Assembly (NCBI GenBank): GCA_014526335.1
Contig: JACTAT010000273.1
Location: 496,001 to 560,000, forward strand
DNA length: 64,000 nucleotides
Direction of reading: 5' to 3'
Source of the DNA: Chrysaora quinquecirrha
Taxonomy: Eukaryota > Cnidaria > Scyphozoa > Semaeostomeae > Pelagiidae
A model generated the notes under the pieces. The model worked only from the letters and a program-made list of their open reading frames with translations. It searched no databases and was not told where the DNA came from. The position numbers and the translations under genes are program-made. This document shows positions 1-8,972 of this stretch, one piece after another (within the stretch, counting starts at the first letter, position 1; each line of letters begins with the position of its first letter).

Positions 1-1
1 C

Positions 2-623
2 TCATACGAAGGGTATCATTCTTTAAATGTGCAAGCTGTTTGCGATTTCAAGGGCATGTTTATGGACGTAGACTGTCGTTGGCCAGGCAGTGTGCATGAT
101 GCAAAAGTTTTCTCAAATTCTCAAATCAGCAGGAAATTGAGAGATGCAACACTGCCTGGAACTTTTCAAACAGTGATTCCAGGATTTGTGAAAGTTCCTA
201 ACTATCTAATCGGTGATCCAGCATATCCACTGTTGCCTCATTGCATGAAAGAATTTGATTCATGTGACAGTAATGATAAAGTGGTTTTCAACAACTTGCT
301 CCGGTCTGCCAGAAACCCAATTGAGTGTGCTTTTGGTCGCCTCAAAGCAAGATGGGCAGTTCTTACCAAAAAAATTGATTTAAACCTAACAATAGTTCCA
401 ACTGTAATTTTTTCTTGTTTTATAGTACACAATTTTTGCGAAAAAAAACAAGACATATATTGATGAAGAAACTGTCAAATCCCAAATTCAAGTAGCAAGA
501 GTAACAGAGGAAAAGAGCTTGCCTGACCCAATATATTCATGTGACAATAGTGAAGGTGAACTTGTCAGAGACATTCTAACAAAGTATGTGGCACTCAACC
601 TTCCTGTTTACCTGGTACCTTGA
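2..623 (+). CDS. PIF/Harbinger transposase, C-terminal part (HARBI1-like DDE nuclease), frameshifted
   Basis: The reading frame is already open at the window edge, so the N-terminus lies to the left. Seen: a first Asp in PGSVHDAKVF, GDPAYPLLPH with the second catalytic Asp, and IECAFGRLKARW with the catalytic Glu. This is the spacing of the DDE_Tnp_4 domain of PIF/Harbinger transposases, which cut and paste DNA with a Myb-like partner. The obvious frame stops at 463, just after a run of eight A at about 440-448. The +1 frame continues through a plausible acidic tail to a TGA at 621-623, so one homopolymer indel probably splits the gene. The convergent Myb-like gene on the minus strand at 732-1869 completes the usual two-gene element. 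Family assignment is secure; intactness is not. Confidence 0.85.
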
Positions 624-731
624 GGGTAATAGAAGCATGAACTTTTTTGATTGAGTTAATAAGTGCTATTTAAAGAGGTTGTTTGAAATTTTATTATTTA
701 TTGATCTTTTTTGAAACCTGACTAAGAAAAT

Positions 732-1869
732 TCACAGGGTTGTAGCACAGTGTGTGTTAAGTAAGGAATAAGTAAGAATGTTCAAAAGTTTTTCACATTT
801 GGTAAAAGTCTTTGTCAGCAGTCCCTGCACTTGGTCCCATGCATTATTTCCATAAATTCCAGGTACAGGCTGTACAGCTATGGCACCATGATTTTGGTAA
901 AATAAGTTTTGATGCACTGGCTGATTTTGATTTGGCATATTTGCAGAAATCATGGCATGTGCAAGCATTTCAATGGATTTACAAATGCTGTTACCCAGCT
1001 GATTCATGGATGAACTTACATTCCCATGAGCTGTGTTGAATATTTCTGATGATTGGCGGACAGAATTGGCTAATTCACGGCGAATATCTTTGTCTTCCCT
1101 TGATTCAGCAAGAAAAATTTGGTCTCTTTGGGCAGACCACAATGTTTTCTCCAGATATTTTCTTTTATTGTCAATCAAACGAGGCACTGTACTGGCAGAA
1201 GCTGGCCTTTTTCTTGTTTTTAATGGGTCGGCATCTGTTTCACTTGCTTTTGGTGAATCTCTTTCTGGTGTTGCTTGCTCTTCATCCTCATCATTGTAAA
1301 GAGAAGAATTTTCATCCTGAACTGGAGACTCACTTAATTCTGGTAAGTTTTCTATCACTTCAAGTTCAGGAGGTGCCAAGGAGCTCACTCCAAAGCCAAG
1401 GGGCTCTGTTGCAGCAGAACCACCCCAAATACTAACCAAATCATCATAAAACTCGTATACAAATTTACCACTACCACTCCTGGTTCCAGCTGTAACTGCT
1501 TTCGAGAAATTCTTACGAATTTGCTTCAATTTTTCAACAATTCGATTGTGACCCTTCTTTATACTGTTTGCTTCCGCTTTTGCTTTTTTCGAAAAATCTT
1601 CCCTCCTCCTTCGTTAATTCGCCTAGTGGTATTAGTGATATCGAGATCTCTTTAGGCCCGAAATACTCTCTTTCAACATAAATTCTTGCCATGTCTTCTC
1701 TTACTGCTGGATATAAAGCAGGCCGGTCACTATCAAAATCCAGACCTTGAAACTCCGATTTGATTTTGTACTCCTTCAAACACTTTATTAGATCGCCCAC
1801 CATTTGTGAGGTCCACTTAAATTGCTTGCTTGTTGATGATTCAAGAGAACTATTGGAGTTGGTCGCCAT
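732..1869 (-). CDS. Harbinger Myb/SANT-like DNA-binding partner protein, one frameshift
   Basis: PIF/Harbinger elements carry a second gene whose Myb/SANT (MADF-like) protein binds the element ends and brings the transposase to DNA. The start chosen is the ATG at 1869 (MATNSNSSLESS). It is followed by KQFKWTSQMVGDLIKCLKEY, a trihelix-like opening, and then YPAVREDMARIYVE. The first frame drifts out near 1600 within purine-rich DNA. A second frame takes over (about 1590 down to 732) with FVYEFYDDLVSIWGG, an acidic Ser/Glu linker, and a C-terminal helical region with RDQIFLAESREDKDIRREL. The convergent arrangement with the transposase 110 bp away supports the call. The alternative of a host Myb gene is unlikely in this context. 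Confidence 0.7.
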
Positions 1870-2009
1870 TTTGTGAAGTAAGGTGGTGTTGTTGAGTAGC
1901 GTGCCAAAAAGGCTTTGTAAGGGATACATACATCAACGTTTTGAAATCTGCACAGATGGTATAATCTTGAGAAAATGGGTACAAAATCCGAACTTTTATT
2001 GAGTAATTG

Positions 2010-2655
2010 GAATCAATGAAGACACGCTTTTTGTGAAGAAAAACATTGGGAAAGTTGTACTCAACAAACCAATGTATGTTGGTTTCACCATATTGGATAT
2101 TAGCAAAACATTGATGTATGATTTCCACTACAACTTTGCAAAGCAAAACCTTCTGAATGTTTAACTGTGCTACATGGACACTGACCGTTTCCACTACGAC
2201 ATACCAAAGTCTAAAGATCAAGTTGACAGAGTATTAAAAGATCATGAAGATGGATTCGATTTCAGCAATTAAGATAAAAAACATCCAAATTACTCTGCAA
2301 CAAACAAGAAAGTTATCGGGAAAACAAAAGACGAGCTCGGTGGAATGGAGATGAAAGAATTTGTTGGATTGAGATCAAAGATGTACAGCTGCCTAATCGA
2401 TGATGGAAATACGATCAGAAGAAGGAAAGGCATTAAAAAGTATGTGGTGAAGAAGCAAATGACGCATGAAGATTATGTGAATGGAAAGGAAAGCGGATTC
2501 ACACACTCAATGGAACATTGAATCACGCAATCACACCATTTAGACTACAGAAAGGAAAAAAAAATTGCTGAATCCCTTTGATGATAACAGATACATTTTT
2601 TATGATGGTTTTCACACGCTGCCATATGGGCATTATTTGCTAGAGAAGTGCTGAG
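2010..2655 (+). pseudogene. Polinton/Maverick protein-primed DNA polymerase B, C-terminal relic
   Basis: Polintons replicate with a family B, protein-primed polymerase. This relic keeps the C-terminal third in broken frames. It has a palm segment reading [15 protein letters not shown], then motif C as YMDTDR at 2171-2188, where the last residue should be Ser. Next comes KVIGKTKDELGGMEMKEFVG, KGIKKYVVKK, and a tail with FDDNRYIFYDGFHTLPYGHY typical of the family's end. Stops and frameshifts occur before motif C (in-frame TAA near 2162), near 2270 and near 2520. Upstream parts (exonuclease, TPR and early palm) are not present; Harbinger DNA occupies that side. It converges on the protease/capsid genes at 2791-4470, the usual tail-to-tail layout. 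The S-to-R change and the breaks make it inactive. Confidence 0.8.
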
Positions 2656-2675
2656 AGGAAAAAAATTATTGAACA

Positions 2676-2805
2676 ATTGAACATTACTCTAAACTGTTTT
2701 AATATTATTCTAAACTGTTTTAACATTATTTTAAACTGTTTTAACAATATTTTAAACTGTTTTTAACATTAATCTAAACTGTTTTTAACATTATTTAAAA
2801 TTATA
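2676..2805. repeat. About 21-bp tandem repeat between convergent Polinton genes
   Basis: Six imperfect units built on TCTAAACTGTTTTAACATTA lie exactly between the end of the polymerase relic (+) and the end of the protease relic (-). The array is AT-rich. The location suggests a tail-to-tail spacer, possibly a shared termination region, but that role is inference. Confidence 0.7.
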
Positions 2806-3264
2806 TCTTCCTTTAACATAGTTGTAAACAAATAAATCGTTATCTAACTTGCTCTGAATGTTAAAATATGTATTAACCAATGACTTCATTGAAACATATT
2901 TTGTTCTACTAATTGGAAAGAATATGTAATTTTGTCCATATGTAGCAGTCTCATAGGATTGAACTTGAACCTTTTGTAAGAAAGCTTGCATGTCTAGAAA
3001 TGATAAAGTCTAGAAATTCTTTCAGCGTAGGAGGTTCACCAAACGAATCATAAAAATCCAATCGACCATCATCGGCAATATAGAAAGCTACCCAATGGGT
3101 TCCTTTACCAATAAAATTATCTTCATTGAAAATAAATGAACAAGGTAGGGAATGAATGTCAATGCTTTTGATTTCATCTTTCCCAAATACGCCATGGAGA
3201 TGGAAATGAAATGAGGTGGCTTTTCATGTTTTATAAGTAAGTTATTAATTGTTATATCATCCAT
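2791..3264 (-). pseudogene. Adenain-like cysteine protease relic of a Polinton, catalytic Cys lost
   Basis: Adenovirus-type (C5/Ulp1-like) proteases mature capsid proteins in Polintons. The start ATG at 3264 lies 2 bp after the capsid stop at 3267-3269, so the two genes were packed in series. Broken frames carry GKGTHWVAFYIADDG (catalytic His in THWV), then DFYDSFGEPP (the conserved Asp region), and then SYETATYGQNYIFF. In active relatives that last motif has Cys where Tyr stands here (CGxxC type). Both Cys positions read TAT/TAC, so the nucleophile is gone. At least two frameshifts are present. The assignment rests on motif order and the neighbouring capsid gene. Confidence 0.75.
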
Positions 3265-3266
3265 AA

Positions 3267-4475
3267 TTACAAATCTCCGATAACGTTTTTAGGGCTATCG
3301 ATTTGAAAGATAATCAAATTCTCCCAAAATTACAATTTTCATCAAACTGTCAACATTGTTTGCAAAATTTATACCTATTCTCAAGTTACCCTCTATTTTA
3401 AGCAAAAATTTTTCATCTGTGCAGTTTCCTTTCAGTATTAAATCAAAACCATAGATTGCCAATCCTTGTTTTAATCTGTCATTATCAATTAGACCAGGTG
3501 AATTATTCAAGCTAGTCACCAAACGACTGTAGGCATCAAAGTAATCATTATCATCATAATTCAATCTTAGTGGTGGGGTAACTTCTTGTTTGTCAACAGT
3601 TACTTGAATGGCAGAAACTGAAGGGTGTTCAAAGTTAAACGGATTTCCTTCATCCTGTCCATTGAATGATGAATTATTGACTAGCTGTTTGGAATCAGTT
3701 GTCGCGGTATTGATCAAATAGCTTACCCTGTGAGGTTGACAGACTGGGTAAATTGTGTTAGTTTTCATCAGCGTTCTTTCGATTCCTTACAACACAGCAT
3801 TTTTAACATGTATGTGACGAAGCACCAATTTCAATTTGGAAATGTACAAGGGTGAAGTGGTTCCATTTTTCCTCTTCTAACGAAACACATCGCTGTTTGG
3901 ACTCAATCGCCATTGAAAACAAACACCAGACAGCAAGTTTTTGCTTTGATTTCAATTGTTAACATGAGGCTTTGTCAACACTTAAACCTTTTCACTATCA
4001 TCAAATGGTGCAGATCTTACATTTAAACTCAGGTTTTTTGTTCCTGCTGTTGTTGTCAGAAGGCCAGTATCTTGTTTACCAATCGTATTGGTGAGCTAGT
4101 TTGTCATTTTCAAATAGTTTTTAGCTCTGCTTTCATCAGACGTCAGGATTCTTTCCAAGAAAGATTGATAGCCATACATTCCATTTGCTTCCGTGATGGG
4201 AGTGTCTTTCAAAACCAACTCTATCTTCTTCCACATAGATTGAGCAACATTATTTAAATAAGAATGATTCAAGTCAATCATATGTTCAGGCTGAGCAAGA
4301 ATGTCAAACAACAGTTTGTTTAGGGGCATTCAGAGCAGCAGTTTGTGAAATATATTCCACATCTTTAAAATACTTGACATCATTTTGCATTATTGGTTGA
4401 CAGAATAAATCCAAAGTTACACTAGGACATTCAGAATATTCTTTCTTTGTGCTAATTGCTTTAATTTCTTCTTCA
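3267..4475 (-). pseudogene. Polinton major capsid protein relic (F54H12.2-like family)
   Basis: This is a decayed relative of the intact capsid gene at 23523-24848. Matching blocks appear in the same order: EYSECPSVTLDLFC near the start, AQPEHMIDLNHSYL, SMWKKIELVLKDTPITEANG, FQWRLSPNSDVF, then TNTIYPVCQPHRVSYLINTA and IQVTVDKQEVTPPLRLNYDD. The relic lacks about 26 codons after NHSY and has frameshifts near 3300, 3780 and 4095. Its C-terminus reads QIDSPKNVIGDL and then stops, which shows where the family's gene should end. Upstream (about 4478-4545) the end of the Lys-rich protein that precedes the capsid gene in element 1 is also recognisable (PDLTKTLLKKLLKK). It formed the double-jelly-roll shell of a virus-like element in the past. 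Confidence 0.85.
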
Positions 4476-4771
4476 ACAGTTTCTTCAACAAAGTTTTTGT
4501 CAAATCAGGACGCTTACCTTTCTTACCTCATCCTTTCTTCGCTCCAGCTGTCTTTGACTGAGTAAATATATTCGAACTTATCAAGGTTGTTTCTGACACT
4601 GTATTAGACATGATAGTCACCACTAATAATGACAAGCCTTTGATATTTAGTTGTGCAAAGTTTCGGAAGGTGTGAAATTGACTGAACCTGCGAGGAAGCA
4701 TGGCAATTTTGGCACTCAATTTCTAAGATTTGTGGCGCCAAAATTGCGTTCAGTGCAACTTTTGATGTTAT

Positions 4772-5145
4772 TCAACCAGATTTCTGGCAGTGAATGCTTT
4801 CTTTAACAATTCTGTGTTTCCAGTTGTTATCCTCATCAATCACTGAAATGTTATCCCAATCCATCTGGTGTTTTTCCATCCATTCCATCTGGTGATCACT
4901 TTTGTCAATTCGACCATGGGTCACATTTGATCTTTGTTCTTTGAGCCTAGTTCCTGTCTTTCTTTTCGATTGTCCTATATATGATTTTGGACAATCTCTA
5001 TATAGTATTTTGTATACCACGTTTGATTTTTCTAGATCTTCAACTTTGTCTTTTGGCCTTGAAAGCGACATTTTAAGTGTATTAAGGGAATAAAAAGTAC
5101 ACCTTATATTTTGTTGAGACAAAGTTCGACGAATCCTCTCACAAG
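4772..5145 (-). pseudogene. Penelope-like element fragment: RT C-terminal linker plus GIY-YIG nuclease
   Basis: Penelope-like retroelements couple a telomerase-like reverse transcriptase to a GIY-YIG endonuclease. This fragment reads IRCTFYSLNTL, LSRPKDKVEDLEKSNVVYKI, then CPKSYIGQSKRKTGTRLKEQ, the Tyr/Tyr-Ile-Gly core with the following Arg-rich helix. The nuclease Glu region would lie near VKESIHCQKSG at the end. The catalytic RT palm is missing. It lies head-to-head with a second fragment of the same family starting at 5146, and the two share the same linker peptide. It is too short to be active. Confidence 0.75.
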
Positions 5146-5605
5146 TTTAAGTGTATCAGTGTACAGGAAGCCCACTCACATTGACCAGTGTCAAAAACAG
5201 TGTCATATCTTCTCTCTTCAACAGAGCAAAATCAATCACGAGCAATCTTGATGATCTAGATAATGAGTACAAAAGGATCTCAAGTGTTCTAAAGGCCAAT
5301 GAATATAAACAAGAAGATCTACGCAAGGTCACGAGGAAAATCTCACAGCCCAGACAGAATACTGAGTCGGACAAAGAGGAGCCTAAATGTTCTATGAACC
5401 TACCATACATCAGAGGGACAAGTGAAAAGATCCATCGAACTTTGTCTAAACAAAATATAAGGTGCACTTTTTATTCCCTTAATACACTTAAAAAGTCACT
5501 TTCAAGGCCAAAAGACAAAGTTGACGATCTCGAAAAATCAAATGTGGTATAGAAAATACCATGTAGAGATTGTGCTAAAGCATATATAGGACAATTATAA
5601 TTCAA
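5146..5605 (+). pseudogene. Penelope-like element fragment: RT thumb and linker, start of GIY-YIG
   Basis: The fragment begins in VYRKPTHIDQ, a hallmark of the RT C-terminal region of Penelope-like elements. After a frameshift near 5185 it continues through LFNRAKSITSNLDDLDNEYK, LPYIRGTSEKIHRTLSKQNI and LSRPKDKVDDLEKSNVV. It then hits a stop (TAG at about 5550) where the opposing fragment reads on into the nuclease. A few codons beyond, CRDCAKAYIGQL marks the start of GIY-YIG before the similarity ends near 5600. Together with 4772-5145 it forms an inverted pair, probably from rearranged or inversely inserted copies. Confidence 0.75.
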
Positions 5606-6154
5606 CGGTTTTTGAGAGTTTTTCGAAAGCCTTCGAAAAGCCTTTGAAAAGTCTTCAAAAAGTTTTAGAAAGTTCTAACGAATCAAATGATTGGATTATG
5701 AGGACCTTTCCTTGGACTCATGAAAACGAGGTTGGAGAAACCAACGCACTAGATCCATAAAAACAGCGCACTATCTCTTACTTGTCCTCAAAATCTCTTA
5801 CTTATCCTAAAAAAATTGCTCTAAAAAGTTATTTGTCCTGAAAAATATGAATTAAATTGTCCTTAAAAATAAGACTGTCTGGCACTTGTGGGCTTCTGTA
5901 AATTCGCATTTATGATAGCATCAAACAAGTAGAAACCACTAAGAAGCGAGTAGAAGCAACTAGGAAACGGTTAGAAACACTAGGAAATGAGTGGAAACAA
6001 CAAAATACCACCTGAAAATATGCATGGTCAAGTTGTAAGGTAACAACAACGCCTGTTACCACAAGGTTTTTTCAGTTCAGTACAAAATGGGTGAGCCAGA
6101 GTGGGAGCTGTTGGATGTTCTCCATGTTTAATAGGTATTTTTTATTGGCATAAA
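5606..6154. other. Non-coding stretch with short degenerate repeats
   Basis: No supportable gene. At 5600-5680 there are internally repeated TTTTCGAAAGCC/TTCGAAAAG motifs. At 5928-6002 there are about four imperfect 20-bp units of the type AAGTAGAAACCACTAAGAAG. A short ATG frame at 6088 (MGEPEWELLDVLHV) ends after 14 codons and could be an exon remnant of the alpha-kinase-like relic, but this is not supported further. Confidence 0.5.
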
Positions 6155-6477
6155 ATGGACCAGATTCTGTCTCTAAGAATACATCCCATGCAAGTAATAT
6201 AGAGATTAATACAGAGCAAGTAATTTCGGATATTGTAGGCAAAGATATCCGTGAAAAAGCACAAGGAGTATGCCATTTTGTACTAGCTGATAGTCAAAGA
6301 AAGCTACTTCTCCTCGATTTGCAAGGAGTTTGTTACAAACTGTGTGATTCAGCAATTGCAACTTCTTGACTTGTTGATACAACTAATGATGTTGAAAGAT
6401 TACTCTGTGTGGGAAATCTTCCGGGCCATGCAATTAAGCATTTGTCATTGCATCATGTATGCAATATTTATTGCTAA
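6155..6477 (+). pseudogene. Alpha-kinase (MHCK/EEF2K type) C-lobe-like exon, one in-frame stop
   Basis: Alpha-kinases are atypical protein kinases with a zinc-stapled C-lobe. The frame through 6155-6475 shows GVCHFVLADSQRKLLLLDLQ followed by GVCYKLCDSAIATS. The LLLLDLQG block is the family's metal-binding hallmark. A TGA follows at 6367-6369, then LCVGNLPGHAIKHL and LHHVCNIYC, matching the Gly-rich GNxG segment and the zinc-binding His/Cys cluster. The order and spacing fit an alpha-kinase C-lobe. The N-lobe is not seen nearby. With an in-frame TGA and no clear splice sites this is most likely a relic of a host or captured gene. Identification is by motif only. Confidence 0.6.
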
Positions 6478-6959
6478 ATTCTATTTTGTCATTTTATTTA
6501 GACACCAGTGATTTTTAATGATGGGGGGTAGGTCAGAAGATATTTTGAAGGGCACAATTGTTATCTTGTTAATATTTTCCCCACAAATTTACAGAGCTAG
6601 AAAGCTGCTTCCTCAATCTAAAAGTATAAGTTTTTGAAGCCCCTCTATCAAAACTAGAAAGCAAAACACAATATTTGCAGGAAGTAATGAAAGTGTTTCT
6701 AAACGAGCACAAGGGTTAAGGCAATGGTGTCAATTGTTGCGAATTTGTTTAAAATTTTCTAAATTTTTTCATAAAACAGTTTCTGACCCCAAATTTAGGT
6801 TCAGCGTGCAAATTTTAGTGCACTCTTGATGTGTTTTTCCTCACCACCAACAACCAATGATGGCTGTTCTGTTACTGATAACTTCATGCAACCTCATAAC
6901 ATTCTGTTTTTATATTAGTGCAATGGCTTAACTGTGAAATCGTTGGCAATTGTGCATTT
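6478..6959. other. Non-coding, nothing recognised
   Basis: AT-rich DNA between the alpha-kinase relic and the satellite array. No reading frame, tRNA or repeat that I can support. Confidence 0.5.
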
Positions 6960-8095
6960 TATGAAGCAAGCATGAAAATTGGCATACCTACCCAGTTTGA
7001 TAGGCTGAAGATGATGGGATACAGACTCCAATCGAAAAATGCCCCCAGATGCTATTTTTAGACTGGGGTACTCGGTACCATACCTCTACAAGCGTTTCTA
7101 TTGTAACTATGTTGGGAATTAAGATATTGCAATGAAACTTGGCAAGTATACACAGTTTGATAAGCTGAAAAAGATAGTATGCAGACCCCTCCGGAAAAAT
7201 GTCCCCTTATTCTATTTTTAGACTGGGGGACTCGGTACCATACCTCTACAAGCGTTTCTATTGTAACTATGTTGGGAATTAAGATATTGCAATGAAACTT
7301 GGCAAGTATACACAGTTTTGATAAGCTGAAAAAGATAGGATGCAGACCCCTCCGGAAAAATGCCCCCTTATTCTATTTTTAGGCTGGGGTACTCGGTACC
7401 ATACCTCTACAAGCGTTTCTATTGTAACTATGTTGGGAATTAAGATATTGCAATGAAACTTGGCAAGTATACACAGTTTGATAAGCTGAAAAAGATAGTA
7501 TGCAGACCCCTCCGGAAAAATGTCCCCTTATTCTATTTTTAGACTGGGGGACTCGGTACCATACCTCCACAAGCGTTTCTATTGTAACTATATTGGGAAT
7601 TAAGATATCGCAATAAAACTTGGCAAGTATACACAGTTTGATACGCTGAAAAAGAAATGATGCAGACCCCTCCGGAAAATGCCCCCTTATTCTATTTTTA
7701 GACTGGGTTACTTGGTACCATACCTCTACAAGCGTGTCAATTGTAACTATGTTGGGAATTAAGATATTGCAATGAAACTCGGCAAGTATACACAGATTGA
7801 TAAGCTGAAAAAGATAGGATGCAGACCCCTCCGGAAGAGGGCCCCCTTATTCTATTTTTAGACTGGGGTACTCGGTACCGTACCTCTACAAATGTTTCTG
7901 TGGTAACTATGTTGGAAATTACGATTTTGCAATGAAACTTGGCAAGAATGCACAGTTTGAGACGCTAATAAAGATAGGATGCAGACCCCCTTTGAAAAAG
8001 TGTCCCCAGTTCTATTTTGAGACTAGGAGACTTGGTTCCATACCACTCTCAAAACGTTTCAATTATAACTGTGATATACTACGTTAAGATATTAC
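6960..8095. repeat. 160-bp tandem satellite, about seven units
   Basis: The marker CTCTACAAGCGTTTCTATTG recurs at 7084, 7244, 7405, 7565, 7724 and 7884, a steady 159-161 bp step, with a further degenerate copy near 8045. Each unit carries ACTCGGTACCATACC, TTGGGAATTAAGATATTGCA, CACAGTTTGATAAGCTGAAA and a pyrimidine-rich CCCCTTATTCTATTTTTAG. The outer units are most diverged, as expected when unequal crossing-over homogenises the centre. The unit is near nucleosome length. No protein is encoded. Confidence 0.9.
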
Positions 8096-8207
8096 AGTAG
8101 GAACATTCCTCGAATCTATATGCTTCAATGCTGCGTCAGACTGGCATACCTACTTTCAAGCATCTCTATTTCAATAACTATTAATTAGATGTTTCCACAA
8201 GTGGATA

Positions 8208-8281
8208 CCACAATAAGTGGGATCCGAACCTGGGCTGCATGACCAGAGAGCCAATGACGTTTCCGCTGCGCTATAGAGCTC
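8208..8281 (-). other. tRNA-derived sequence with pol III A and B boxes (SINE head or tRNA relic)
   Basis: On the minus strand TAGCGCAGCGG matches the A box and GGTTCGGATCC matches the B box, about 43 nt apart, as inside a tRNA gene. A clean acceptor stem and anticodon loop cannot be folded by eye, so a functional tRNA is unlikely. A tRNA-headed SINE or a tRNA pseudogene fits better. Confidence 0.45.
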
Positions 8282-8494
8282 AATGAAATCGCTGAGTAAC
8301 TCTGCAAGTCATACAGCCAAAGGCTCTCCTCCCGTCTGACGTTTTTTGTTTCCGCTATGTCGAGCCTTCTTCAGCACCATATCAATAACTATTGATTATT
8401 TACAAACTTATCATAAACTTAAAACATGTTTGTATGAAATGTTAATAATAAATTAAATAAGAAATATTGGTCTAGTACAAAACCCTCGCTAAAC

Positions 8495-8705
8495 GCGGCC
8501 CCCGGGCATTTGACTGTAAATTTTTCCCCGGCCCCTAGGCATTTGAGTGGCATTTTACAATATCGGGAGCTTTTGCTTATACAGTTACTGGGAATATGGC
8601 ATGTTCTCAGTGCCTGGCCCCCGGGCATTTGACCGTAATTTTTCCCCGGCCCCCGGGCATTTGTGCACAAATTTTTTGTTGACCCCCGGGCTGCCCGGGT
8701 GGGGG
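8495..8705. repeat. GC-rich CCCCGGGCATTTGA repeat cluster
   Basis: Four imperfect copies of GGCCCCCGGGCATTTGA, two followed by TTTTTCCCCGG, occur at about 8498, 8530, 8618 and 8649, ending with a Sma I-like inverted motif at 8690-8702. The base composition differs sharply from the AT-rich surroundings. No coding content is supportable. Confidence 0.7.
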
Positions 8706-8972
8706 ATGGTCAGGGTAGGAATTGAACGAGACATTAGTCCCATGATTTCAAACTGAAATTATTATTTATTGATCTACTGTGTATGTTTGAGAGTTGGTTG
8801 TTTTGAAGAGACTCTTGCTCCAGAACATTGTACGACAGCTAAATTTAATCCACAACTTATTCATATTCATTGAGAGACTTGTGCGTGAGTGTGCAGCAGC
8901 AAGATTTAAGTCACAAGACTAAATGTTAGTGGCCTCTTCCCCAGTAGCAGCACATTTCATTTTCCATCTTAG

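Noticed and set aside
8331..8376. Hammerhead-ribozyme-like core on the minus strand (CTGAAGA ... GGAAAC ... CGTC)
   Set aside because: The conserved CUGANGA and GAAA boxes are there, but the stem II partner is weak (AGCG instead of AGCC) and the flanks that should form stem I do not pair.
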